Source: Bacillota bacterium (GTDB lineage: Bacteria > Bacillota > Clostridia > Lachnospirales > Lachnospiraceae). Taken from it: a stretch of 64,000 nucleotides of DNA. This document shows positions 1 to 7,249 of this stretch, one piece after another. Location of the stretch: contig JAEZZO010000066.1 in NCBI GenBank assembly GCA_023418475.1, forward strand, positions 1 to 64,000. Direction: 5' to 3'. A program made the translations under genes and the position numbers. Below the pieces are notes generated by a model, which was not told the DNA's origin, did no database searches, and saw only the letters and a list, made by a program, of their open reading frames with translations. How positions within the stretch are numbered: the stretch's first letter is position 1; every line of letters starts with the position of its first letter.

Positions 1-554
1 TCATTAATATAGTGAACCATTTCCGCTTTATCACCCCAAAGCTGAGGACGTAAGTTCGGATCAAACGATATTTGCATGCCATTATGGCGTGCCCTCTGCC
101 ATAATACGGAGGTTGCTTCACGCGTGGACGCCGTTAGCGCAGGCGTAATTCCGGTCATGTGAAGTGCATCATATCCTGAAAAATCCAAATTTTCTACATC
201 TGCCGGACTCAAAGTAGAAGCAGCGGAGTTCTTTCTGTAATAAAAGATCTCAGGATCGCCTTCCTCTACCATTGATTTCAGCATAAATCCGGTTGTTCTG
301 TCCTCCGAATAGGTAATCAATTCCGTAGAGATGCCATTTTCCTCCATAATTTTAACTACTCGTTTTCCAAATGGGTCTTTGCCAAGTTTTGTTAAAAATC
401 CAACCTCATGTTGTAAACGTTTCATACCGATTGCCACATTGAATTCTGCTCCGGCAATTGCCATTCCATAACCTTTTACCTCATCAAGCGGGCCTACATT
501 TTGCGCTATAAACAGACCCATTGGTTCTCCTGCTAATAATGTTTTCTTCTCCAT
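1..554 (-). CDS. kdgK: PfkB-family sugar kinase, probably 2-keto-3-deoxygluconate kinase (3' end outside window)
   Basis: Partial gene of about 184 codons; the C-terminal half lies beyond base 1. It would phosphorylate a sugar acid, most likely 2-keto-3-deoxygluconate, in the cytoplasm, feeding the KDPG branch of uronate breakdown. Visible features are an N-terminal MEKKTLLAGEPMG strand, an NVAIGMKRLQHEVGFLTKLG segment typical of the ribokinase fold, and FDPNLRPQLW, the PfkB FDxNxRxxLW motif. I chose the ATG at 554, which has AAAGG 10 bases upstream. The frame stays open upstream through further ATGs (569, 605, 638), so an N-terminal extension cannot be excluded. It lies downstream of rnfB on the same strand after a gap of about 140 bases. 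Substrate assignment is by resemblance only; a fructokinase-like specificity is possible. A KdgF-like cupin at 51.7 kb fits uronate catabolism. Confidence 0.75.
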   Translation of the reverse strand, partial: MEKKTLLAGEPMGLFIAQNVGPLDEVKGYGMAIAGAEFNVAIGMKRLQHEVGFLTKLGKDPFGKRVVKIMEENGISTELITYSEDRTTGFMLKSMVEEGDPEIFYYRKNSAASTLSPADVENLDFSGYDALHMTGITPALTASTREATSVLWQRARHNGMQISFDPNLRPQLWGDKAEMVHYIN

Positions 555-697
555 AATAACCATGCCTTTCTTCAAAGCCTGCATATTTTGTGCCGCAAGC
601 ATACTATCTACAAAGAAAGATGCACAAAATACAGGCATCTTTCTCTTTGCTTTTTTATATATATTGCTTTTTTATTTAAATTGTATTGTTAAATGTA

Positions 698-1567
698 TTA
701 GTCCTGTTGTATCCTGATCACCTTTACCGGACATACCTGTGCACATTTTCCGCAATTTGTGCATTTGCTGTAATCGATATAAGCAAGATTATTCTCAACA
801 CTGATTGCCCCGTATTCGCAATTTTTCATACAAATCTTACAGCCAATGCAGCCAGCTGCACAGGCTGCTTTCACATCCTTACCCTTCTCTAAAGAAGAAC
901 AGGTCACATGATGTCTGGAGGATGCAGGTACTAATTCAATCAGATGGTTTGGACATTGTGCGATGCAAGAGCTACAGCCGGTACATTTATCCTTCTCTAC
1001 CACTGCTATTCCGTCTAGTATGTGGATTGCATCAAAAGCGCAGACCTTCACACAGGAACCAAAACCCATACAGCCGTAGCTGCACTTTTTATTTCCTTTT
1101 CCGGGAACCATTGCAGCCTTCTTACAATCCGCTACTCCATAGTATTCATATTTGATTTCTGTCTTATCGCAGGTACCGGCACATTTTACAAAAGCGACCT
1201 GTCGCTCCGTTTCTGTTACAACCGTTCCCATAACCTCAGCAATCTTTTTATGTGCTTCCTTATTTGCTACCGGACAGCCATTTGCAGGTGCTTCTCCCTT
1301 CGCAATCGCACTAGCCAGGCCATCACAGCCGGGATAACCGCAGCCTCCGCAGTTTGCGCCGGGAAGGAGCTCCCTGACCTGTATCTCACGTTCATCTGTT
1401 TTAACCTCGAAGGTTTTTGCTGCAAATCCAAGGAATAATCCAATAAATAAACCGACGGCGGCAACAATTGCCGTAGCAATGATAACACCCTTCAGACTAA
1501 AGGCTGCTGCTAATAGAACTGTTGCTTCAGGAAGGAATTTGCCTGAAGATAATAACTGAACTATCAT
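698..1567 (-). CDS. rnfB: Rnf complex iron-sulfur subunit B
   Basis: Peripheral electron-transfer subunit of the Rnf complex, which couples ferredoxin oxidation and NAD reduction to Na+ or H+ export. The 289-aa product has one N-terminal membrane helix (about residues 28-50). A CGGCGYPGCDG cluster (Cys73, 76, 81, 98) is the RnfB-specific 4Fe-4S site. Four ferredoxin-type CxxCxxCxxxC-like motifs follow between about residues 140 and 289, including KCTGCSSCIAQCP and KCTNCGKCAQVCP. The start is fixed by GGGAGG seven bases before ATG. It is the last gene of rnfCDGEAB, 15 bases after rnfA. Length and cluster count fit the long clostridial form of RnfB. Confidence 0.96.
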   Translation of the reverse strand: MIVQLLSSGKFLPEATVLLAAAFSLKGVIIATAIVAAVGLFIGLFLGFAAKTFEVKTDEREIQVRELLPGANCGGCGYPGCDGLASAIAKGEAPANGCPVANKEAHKKIAEVMGTVVTETERQVAFVKCAGTCDKTEIKYEYYGVADCKKAAMVPGKGNKKCSYGCMGFGSCVKVCAFDAIHILDGIAVVEKDKCTGCSSCIAQCPNHLIELVPASSRHHVTCSSLEKGKDVKAACAAGCIGCKICMKNCEYGAISVENNLAYIDYSKCTNCGKCAQVCPVKVIRIQQD

Positions 1568-1582
1568 AAGAATTCCTCCCTT

Positions 1583-2158
1583 CTATAATAATCCGGCAAA
1601 GCCAAAGAAAGCCATTGCCATAAGGCCTGCTGTAATCAGCACTATCGGGGAACCCTGGAAGGACTTCGGTACATCATTGAATTCAATTCTCTCACGAATT
1701 CCTGCCATAAGGATGATGGCAATCGTAAATCCGACCGCCGTACCAAAACCATTCACAATACTGGATACAAATCCATAATTTTTATTTACATTAATGATCG
1801 CAACACCGAGTACCGCACAATTTGTTGTAATCAGGGGCAGATATACACCAAGCGCACTATATAGCGCTCGACTGTATTTTTTAAGAAGAAGTTCAACAAA
1901 CTGTACCAGACAGGCAATTACAAGTATAAATACAATCGTCTGAAGATATTCCATATGAAATCTTACTAGAATACCGGAATAAATAAGGCTGCAAAGTGCG
2001 GAAGAAATCGTTATTACAAAGATTACCGCTGCACCCATTCCGCCTGCTGTGTTCGTTTTTTTCGATACACCCAGGAATGGACATAAGCCAAGGAATTGAC
2101 TTAGTACTACATTATTAACCAAGGCTGACCCAATGATGATCATAATAAGTTCTTTCAT
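1583..2158 (-). CDS. rnfA: Rnf complex membrane subunit A
   Basis: 191-aa integral membrane subunit of the Rnf complex, with about six predicted hydrophobic helices. The N-terminus NNVVLSQFLGLCPFLGVSKK is the highly conserved RnfA/NqrE signature, including the cysteine thought to ligand a membrane-embedded iron-sulfur site with RnfE. A second conserved segment, LPLITTNCAVLGVAI, carries the partner cysteine. The gene begins five bases after the rnfE stop; the Shine-Dalgarno GGAGG sits inside the last rnfE codons, implying translational coupling. Confidence 0.96.
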   Translation of the reverse strand: MKELIMIIIGSALVNNVVLSQFLGLCPFLGVSKKTNTAGGMGAAVIFVITISSALCSLIYSGILVRFHMEYLQTIVFILVIACLVQFVELLLKKYSRALYSALGVYLPLITTNCAVLGVAIINVNKNYGFVSSIVNGFGTAVGFTIAIILMAGIRERIEFNDVPKSFQGSPIVLITAGLMAMAFFGFAGLL

Positions 2159-2163
2159 CTAAA

Positions 2164-2931
2164 TCAATCCTCCTTCCTTTGTTGTTCTGCTTTTTTAGTA
2201 CCCTGTGCTGTACCTTTGTAAGCCATAGCCGACTTTTTATCAGAAGATAAGCCTTGCCGGTTTACCGTGCAGATACTTCCGGCACAATGAGAACAATCTC
2301 CGCCGCAGCCTATATTGTTCTTTCCTGACCCATTGGTGGCAGAAGGAAGCTTCAATTTATTTTGTATCGCAGTTAGGATAGCCAGCGTAAATAATGCTCC
2401 CGGCGCAAGGATGAAGATAGAAATCGGTTCAAAGGATGCGGGTGTAATTTTAAAACCGAAAATAGTTCCTGCTCCTAAAAGTTCTCGAAAAGAACCGATA
2501 ATTGTAAGCGCTGCCGAGAAGCCCAGTCCCATTCCAATTCCATCAAAAAATGATAAACCAATAGAATTCTTTGCCGCATAAGCCTCCGCTCTTCCAAGAA
2601 TGATGCAGTTTACTACAATCAAAGGAATATAGATACCAAGAAGTTCATTTACTGTCGGAAGGTATGCCGCAAGCAGAAGCTGAACAATAGTTACCAGAGA
2701 TGCTACTACCACTATATAGGCCGGGATACGAACCTTATCCGGGATTGCCTTTCGAAGCAATGAAATCAAAAAATTAGAGGCCGCAAGTACAACTGTAGTC
2801 GTAAGTCCCATATATAGACCGTTATTCCCGGAGGTTGTAACTGCCAGGGTTGGACACATACCAAGCATAATAATAAAGGTAGGATTTTCCTTAATAATTC
2901 CGTTATAGATACGTTCCGTATATTTATTCAA
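2164..2931 (-). CDS. rnfE: Rnf complex membrane subunit E (TTG start)
   Basis: 255-aa integral membrane subunit homologous to RnfA. It has the conserved NKYTERIYNGIIKENPTFII start, LGMCPTLAV, and VVNCIILGRAEAYA with the second conserved cysteine. An upstream ATG in frame would add 21 residues lying inside rnfG. The family-conserved N-terminus instead begins at TTG (2929-2931), preceded by GGGAGG with eight bases of spacing, so TTG is chosen. It overlaps the rnfG stop (2924-2926) by eight bases. The C-terminus has an extra cysteine-rich tail around CGGDCSHCAGSIC (roughly residues 206-220) not usual in RnfE; this could bind metal or be a lineage extension. Confidence 0.94.
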   Translation of the reverse strand: MNKYTERIYNGIIKENPTFIIMLGMCPTLAVTTSGNNGLYMGLTTTVVLAASNFLISLLRKAIPDKVRIPAYIVVVASLVTIVQLLLAAYLPTVNELLGIYIPLIVVNCIILGRAEAYAAKNSIGLSFFDGIGMGLGFSAALTIIGSFRELLGAGTIFGFKITPASFEPISIFILAPGALFTLAILTAIQNKLKLPSATNGSGKNNIGCGGDCSHCAGSICTVNRQGLSSDKKSAMAYKGTAQGTKKAEQQRKED

Positions 2932-3577
2932 GCGATCCACCTCCCGTTTCCGATGTATTTTTCGTAATAAAACCGATTCCTGCATTAATCGCATTGGTAA
3001 CCGCTCTCGATGTAATGGTCGCCCCGCTTATCGCATCTATCTCTTCGTCGGAGGAAGCACCGGTTTTTGTTACTTCAAACTGGCTTACCTTCTTATCAAG
3101 ATACTGGTTTAGGAATGCAGGCTCCTGCGCCTTCATACCAAGACCTGCCGTTTCATTAATGGAGGTAATTTGTACTCCTTTGATCACTCCGTCCATGGAG
3201 TATCCAATTACAATTGTTATCGGATCCTTATAACCGGTTGTGGTTGTGACTGTAATATCATAGCCGATCTGTTTATTGCTGCTGTCGAATGCCTGGCTGA
3301 TTTCATTGATTGTAACACCTTTATAATCGGGACTTAAGGTTTGTAAATCAAATGCTTCGGCTGATTTCATTAATTCTTTGTCTTCGGCAAAGGAGGAAGC
3401 TTCCGAAAATACTGCCTTGTCTGCATTTTGCTTTTTCACTACATTCTGCTGCTCAATCGGTGCTTTTGTAATCTCATATACGAAGCTGAGCGCCAGACCG
3501 GAAATCAATGTGATCAAAAAAAGTGCCATAGCATCCTTAATCAGTGTGGATTTTGACTTTTCAGCTTTATTTTTCAC
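2924..3577 (-). CDS. rnfG: Rnf complex FMN-binding subunit G (GTG start)
   Basis: 217-aa subunit with one N-terminal membrane helix (ALFLITLISGLALSFVYEI) and an extracytoplasmic FMN-binding domain. The motif DAISGATITSRAV contains the threonine that takes covalent FMN by phosphoester linkage. An ATG 48 bases upstream would start inside rnfD with non-conserved sequence. I prefer GTG at 3577, which has GGAG ten bases before it and overlaps the rnfD stop. It sits between rnfD and rnfE, as in other clostridia. Confidence 0.94.
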   Translation of the reverse strand: MKNKAEKSKSTLIKDAMALFLITLISGLALSFVYEITKAPIEQQNVVKKQNADKAVFSEASSFAEDKELMKSAEAFDLQTLSPDYKGVTINEISQAFDSSNKQIGYDITVTTTTGYKDPITIVIGYSMDGVIKGVQITSINETAGLGMKAQEPAFLNQYLDKKVSQFEVTKTGASSDEEIDAISGATITSRAVTNAINAGIGFITKNTSETGGGSLE

Positions 3578-4571
3578 GGATGACACGCTCCTTTCCAAAG
3601 GATTTCGGTCTGGTTGCCTTCTCAATCAGCGGAACCAGAAGATTGCAGAAAATAATTGCATAGGATACGCCTTCTGCGGTTCCTCCAAATAGACGGAATA
3701 GTCCGGTCAAAAGACCAAGACAGACACCGTATGCAATCTGGCCCTTTGGTGTAATAGGGCTGGTCGTATAATCCGTCGCCATGAAAAATGCACCAAGAAG
3801 CAGTCCTCCACCTACCATGTGTCCCAGTAAGAAGGTCAGGTCAAAGCCTCGGCCGCCGAATAATACTACAAAAACTGCTACCGTCAGTATATAGGTCAAG
3901 GGAATTCGAAGAGATATTACCTTCTTCGCTACAAGATAAGCTGCCCCCAGAAGTATTGCGATCGCACTCGTTTCTCCAATCGTACCCCCGATATTACCAA
4001 TAAACATTTTCATTAAGTCTACCGTCTCGCCTGCTTTCAGTGCCGCCAGAGGTGTTGCCCCGGATACACCATCCATCACAAGGGTACCATTCTTTATGTA
4101 ATCCGTTACAGAAGCGGATGTGATCTTCTCTACCGCAAAGCTGGTCATTCTTACCGGAAAACTGATTAAAAGAAAGGCACGGGCCGCCAGGGCAGGGTTC
4201 ATAAAATTCTGCCCTATCCCGCCAAAGAGCATTTTTACAATCAATATCGCGAATACTCCTCCAAGCACCGCCATCCATAGCGGGAAATTAGCCGGTACAT
4301 TATAAGCGAGCAATATTCCTGTCACCACCGCACTACAGTCACCAATGGAGGAAGGCTTCTTCATCCATCTGCAATACAAATATTCTGTCATTACGCAAGC
4401 TAATACTGTAATCACAATAACAAGTAAGGCATGAATACCGAAATTATAAATTCCGAATAAACCGGCTGGTATTAAAGCTATAATAACATCCCGCATGATC
4501 CCGGCCGTTGTTACTTCGCTCCTGTTATGAGGAGCCGCAGACACATGAAACAAATCACTCAAAACTTGCAC
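3567..4571 (-). CDS. rnfD: Rnf complex membrane subunit D
   Basis: 334-aa polytopic membrane subunit homologous to NqrB, about eight to ten hydrophobic segments. VMDGVSGATPLAAL carries the SGAT motif whose threonine is the covalent FMN site. The N-terminus SAAPHNRSEVTTAGIMRDVIIAL is strongly conserved. Its last codons hold the ribosome site and GTG start of rnfG. It lies 17 bases after rnfC. Confidence 0.96.
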   Translation of the reverse strand: MQVLSDLFHVSAAPHNRSEVTTAGIMRDVIIALIPAGLFGIYNFGIHALLVIVITVLACVMTEYLYCRWMKKPSSIGDCSAVVTGILLAYNVPANFPLWMAVLGGVFAILIVKMLFGGIGQNFMNPALAARAFLLISFPVRMTSFAVEKITSASVTDYIKNGTLVMDGVSGATPLAALKAGETVDLMKMFIGNIGGTIGETSAIAILLGAAYLVAKKVISLRIPLTYILTVAVFVVLFGGRGFDLTFLLGHMVGGGLLLGAFFMATDYTTSPITPKGQIAYGVCLGLLTGLFRLFGGTAEGVSYAIIFCNLLVPLIEKATRPKSFGKERVIREK

Positions 4572-4588
4572 CTCTTTCTATTGAATTT

Positions 4589-5908
4589 TTAGGCTTTTTT
4601 CTTCTTTGCCATAATACCGGCTCTCATCTGCATAATCGACTGGGTCAGCCCCCTCTTGGCCGGACATACGTAGGAACAGCAGCCGCAGCCACAGCATTCC
4701 ATTCCATCCGCCTTCACGAAACGATCCTCTTCCGAGCGCATACTAAGCAGAGCAAGTTCGAAAGGCATTAACTGAAGTGGACAGGCAGATACGCATTTTC
4801 CGCAGCGAATACACGGTGATTCTAAAACTGCTGCTTTATCCTTCAGAAAACCAAGCATAGCCGAGCTGGTTTTAGTTACCGGAACGTTGCAGTTATACAT
4901 TGCCATACCCATCATCGGACCACCTGATACGATTTTCTGCGGTCTGTCAACAAATCCGCCGGCAGCCTCTAAAAGTTCCCAATAATCAATTCCAATTGCC
5001 ACATTAAAGTTCTGAGGATTTCTAACCGCATCCCCCGACACGGTTACTATTCTGCGAATTAATGGTGTGCTTTTTGCTACCGCCATATAAATTGAAATTA
5101 CGGTATCAATATTATCTACCACACATCCGACATCGGCGGGAAGTTTCTTTGAATTTAATTTTCTTCCGGTTACGGCATACACCAGCTGGCGTTCGCCACC
5201 CTGCGGATATTTTGTTTTTAAGGCTCTTACTTCTATATTTGCTTCATTTTGTACCAGCTGCGTGAGTTTTCTTATCGCTTCCGGTTTATTATCCTCAATT
5301 GCAATAATACCTTTTGCGTTTTCAAACAGCTTTAACATAATTTTAAGTCCACCGATAATCTTCTCCGGTTCTTCCAGCATCATACGGTAATCCGAGGTAA
5401 GATATGGCTCACACTCCGCACCGTTCACGATCACATAATCAATTTTGCTGTCATCCTTGGGTGTCAGCTTAACATGCGTGGGAAAACCGGCGCCGCCAAG
5501 TCCGACAATTCCCGCTTCTTTCACATAATTTCTAATCTCTTCCCTGGACATATTCTTAACATCACGTTCTTGTCCAAAACCCTCTATACTTGTGTATTCC
5601 TTGTCATTTTCAATAACAATAGCTTCTAGCATATTGCCCTGAACTGTCAGTCTTTTTTCGATTTCCTTCACTGTACCTGATACCGAGCTTATGATATTTG
5701 ACGAAACAAAACCTGTTGCTTCACCGATCTTCTGCCCTAACAGCACCTTATCTCCTTTTGCTACAACAGGCCTGGCGGGGGCTCCGATATGCTGGGACAG
5801 CGGGAATACCAGATCACCCTTTGGCATAAGTACAGTAGTGGGCTTGTCCATTGACAGTTCTTTGCCGTCATAAGTATGTATTCCGCCCGGAAATGTTAAC
5901 TTATCCAT
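4589..5908 (-). CDS. rnfC: Rnf complex NADH-interacting subunit C
   Basis: 439-aa peripheral subunit, the first gene of the operon. VGLGGAGFPTHVKL (about residues 134-147) is the glycine-rich nucleotide/FMN binding loop shared with complex I NuoF. Two 4Fe-4S motifs follow near the C-terminus: CIRCGKCVSACPLQLMP and CCGCGCCSYVCPAKRG. It should exchange electrons with NAD(H). A TATAAT hexamer lies at 5971-5976 on this strand, about 65 bases upstream of the start, and the whole rnfCDGEAB cluster is read from it. Confidence 0.96.
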   Translation of the reverse strand: MDKLTFPGGIHTYDGKELSMDKPTTVLMPKGDLVFPLSQHIGAPARPVVAKGDKVLLGQKIGEATGFVSSNIISSVSGTVKEIEKRLTVQGNMLEAIVIENDKEYTSIEGFGQERDVKNMSREEIRNYVKEAGIVGLGGAGFPTHVKLTPKDDSKIDYVIVNGAECEPYLTSDYRMMLEEPEKIIGGLKIMLKLFENAKGIIAIEDNKPEAIRKLTQLVQNEANIEVRALKTKYPQGGERQLVYAVTGRKLNSKKLPADVGCVVDNIDTVISIYMAVAKSTPLIRRIVTVSGDAVRNPQNFNVAIGIDYWELLEAAGGFVDRPQKIVSGGPMMGMAMYNCNVPVTKTSSAMLGFLKDKAAVLESPCIRCGKCVSACPLQLMPFELALLSMRSEEDRFVKADGMECCGCGCCSYVCPAKRGLTQSIMQMRAGIMAKKKKA

Positions 5909-5970
5909 AATCGCTTACCTTCTTTCCTTCCTTTTGTTACAACGTCATCCTCATCACGTGTTAAAGAATA

Positions 5971-5976
5971 ATTATA
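5971..5976 (-). promoter_or_regulatory. -10 element of the rnf operon promoter
   Basis: On the minus strand the bases read TATAAT. No good -35 hexamer is present at 16-18 bases, so this is a partial match. It is the best promoter candidate between spoIIID and rnfC. Confidence 0.45.
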
Positions 5977-6048
5977 GCATAGTCTTTTAAAATTTTATAT
6001 ATCTTTTATTATTCAACATATATTTCCATTAAACAGCAGCTAACTGCA

Positions 6049-6088
6049 AAAGAGATTATCCGCAGTATCACTTCCGGATAATCTCTTT
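6049..6088 (-). terminator. Hairpin terminator after spoIIID
   Basis: A 14-bp perfect inverted repeat (6049-6062 with 6075-6088) and a 12-base loop, followed on the minus strand by a short T stretch. It separates spoIIID from rnf. Confidence 0.75.
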
Positions 6089-6108
6089 ACCAGCATATCT
6101 TTTTCACT

Positions 6109-6378
6109 TTAAAAAGCCTGGTTATATCTCGTCTTATGGAGATATTTTTCCTTTGTTGCCAAACCGCCCCTGATATGACGTTCTGACTTGTTAAGATCCA
6201 AGACTACCCGTGCTCTTTCTGCAAGGGAGGGGTTAATTTGTGCCAGACGTTCCGTTACGTCCTTATGTACGGTTGATTTAGATATACCAAACTGCTTCGC
6301 GGTTTGTCTTACAGTCGCATTATTATCGATAATATAATTTGCGATCTCAACCGCCCGTTCCTCTATATAGCCTTTCAT
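6109..6378 (-). CDS. spoIIID: Sporulation transcription factor SpoIIID
   Basis: 89-aa DNA-binding regulator of mother-cell gene expression during sporulation. The sequence is typical of the family: MKGYIEERAVEIANYIIDN, a helix-turn-helix TVRQTAKQFGISKSTVHKDV (about residues 22-41), and the basic C-terminal helix RHIRGGLATKEKYLH. Length is as expected. The gene is alone between two terminator/promoter regions. A sigma-E-like -10 and an unusual RNA hairpin around the ribosome site lie upstream. Its presence shows the host forms endospores. Confidence 0.97.
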   Translation of the reverse strand: MKGYIEERAVEIANYIIDNNATVRQTAKQFGISKSTVHKDVTERLAQINPSLAERARVVLDLNKSERHIRGGLATKEKYLHKTRYNQAF

Positions 6379-6385
6379 AGTGTCT

Positions 6386-6416
6386 GCGTTCCTATAAAGG
6401 TGGAACGCATTCCCCC
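6386..6416 (-). promoter_or_regulatory. spoIIID: Ribosome-site hairpin in the spoIIID leader
   Basis: On the minus strand AAGGGGG is followed by a stem GCGTTCC/GGAACGC (6402-6408 with 6386-6392, nine-base loop), then seven bases to ATG. Unfolded, GGGGG is 33 bases from the start, too far to act. Folded, the hairpin would bring it to about ten bases. The right stem arm also contains a weak AGGA. The repeat is seen directly; the role is inferred. Confidence 0.55.
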
Positions 6417-6435
6417 TTATTATCGTTGTTGATAC

Positions 6436-6464
6436 ATTGTATGCACGGAAATTGGGCGATAGTA
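6436..6464 (-). promoter_or_regulatory. spoIIID: Sigma-E-like promoter of spoIIID
   Basis: The minus strand carries CATACAAT (6436-6443), an exact match to the sigma-E -10 consensus CATACAnT. A weaker TACTAT (6459-6464) lies 15 bases upstream in the -35 position. In Bacillus subtilis spoIIID is a sigma-E gene, so the match is biologically sensible. Confidence 0.6.
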
Positions 6465-6741
6465 CTCTTAACCTAATACAGTTTTAACTTTCATTATCAA
6501 AAAAATATATTTACACATCCATGCCTGCGCTTTGATATCCCGGGCTGCATGTCTTGGGAAGCTATTAAGAAAATCCCGACTAAATTTCTTGCATCTATGT
6601 TTCGCCTGATTGATCATTTCAATTTCATGTAATTTGTATTCAAATATAGTAAGAAAATAATTATCCGCTGCAGGATTGTATTCCTCACTGTTTTATTTAT
6701 AAAGCTTAAAAGCGAAGCTCATAATCATACTTGCAAATTAT

Positions 6742-6802
6742 ATAAGACAACACCGGAGGCCCTTCAAAGCAATTACTTTGAACAGCCTCCGATGTTGTCT
6801 TA
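6742..6802 (-). terminator. Long hairpin terminator of the phosphorylase operon
   Basis: Inverted repeat of about 18 bp (left arm 6742-6760, right arm 6785-6802, one mismatch), with an inner second stem CTTCAAAG/CTTTGAA. It lies just after the cupin gene and ends the three-gene operon. Confidence 0.8.
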
Positions 6803-6816
6803 TCCGTTTGCTCTCG

Positions 6817-7233
6817 TCATTGTAATGGCAAGAACAGTTTATTCAGCAGTTCTATCTGCTCCGGCAGCATTCCTTGTGTGGGAGAATTGGAGTCCGAGGT
6901 ATCTTGATTTTCTATAATCAGAACTGACGCATCCCGATCCAGCGTATGGGTATGCCAGATTCCCTGCTTTACATTATAAAGCTGTAAAGGCTCCATTGCA
7001 ATTGCATCAATTTCCTCAATCATATCTCCCTGTCCACCGGAAAAGAGCGTACAGTGTCCGGCTAAAAGCACAAATACCTCATCTGATTCATTATGCTTTT
7101 GCATTGTTTTCAAATTCTGTACCTCAAGTTCCTCACAATATCGAAGCATTGCTACCCTCCAGGATTTAAAATCAATCAAAGGCAGATAGCCCTCCCCCGT
7201 ATAAGCTGTTACATCAATATATTCCTTTTTCAT
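6817..7233 (-). CDS. Small cupin-domain protein in glucan phosphorylase operon
   Basis: 138-aa single-domain cupin. The barrel is visible in QKHNESDEVFVLLAGHCTLF and the second half MEPLQLYNVKQGIWHTHTL, with His47, Glu49-like and His60-like positions that could bind a metal. I start at ATG 7233, with GGGGG seven bases upstream; an upstream frame extension overlaps the preceding gene. It is 16 bases behind the GH94 gene and ends at a strong terminator, so it is the third gene of the operon. Function is unknown; a sugar-binding, epimerase-like or sensory role are all possible. Confidence 0.8.
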   Translation of the reverse strand: MKKEYIDVTAYTGEGYLPLIDFKSWRVAMLRYCEELEVQNLKTMQKHNESDEVFVLLAGHCTLFSGGQGDMIEEIDAIAMEPLQLYNVKQGIWHTHTLDRDASVLIIENQDTSDSNSPTQGMLPEQIELLNKLFLPLQ

Positions 7234-7249
7234 ATAAATCCCCCTTTCC

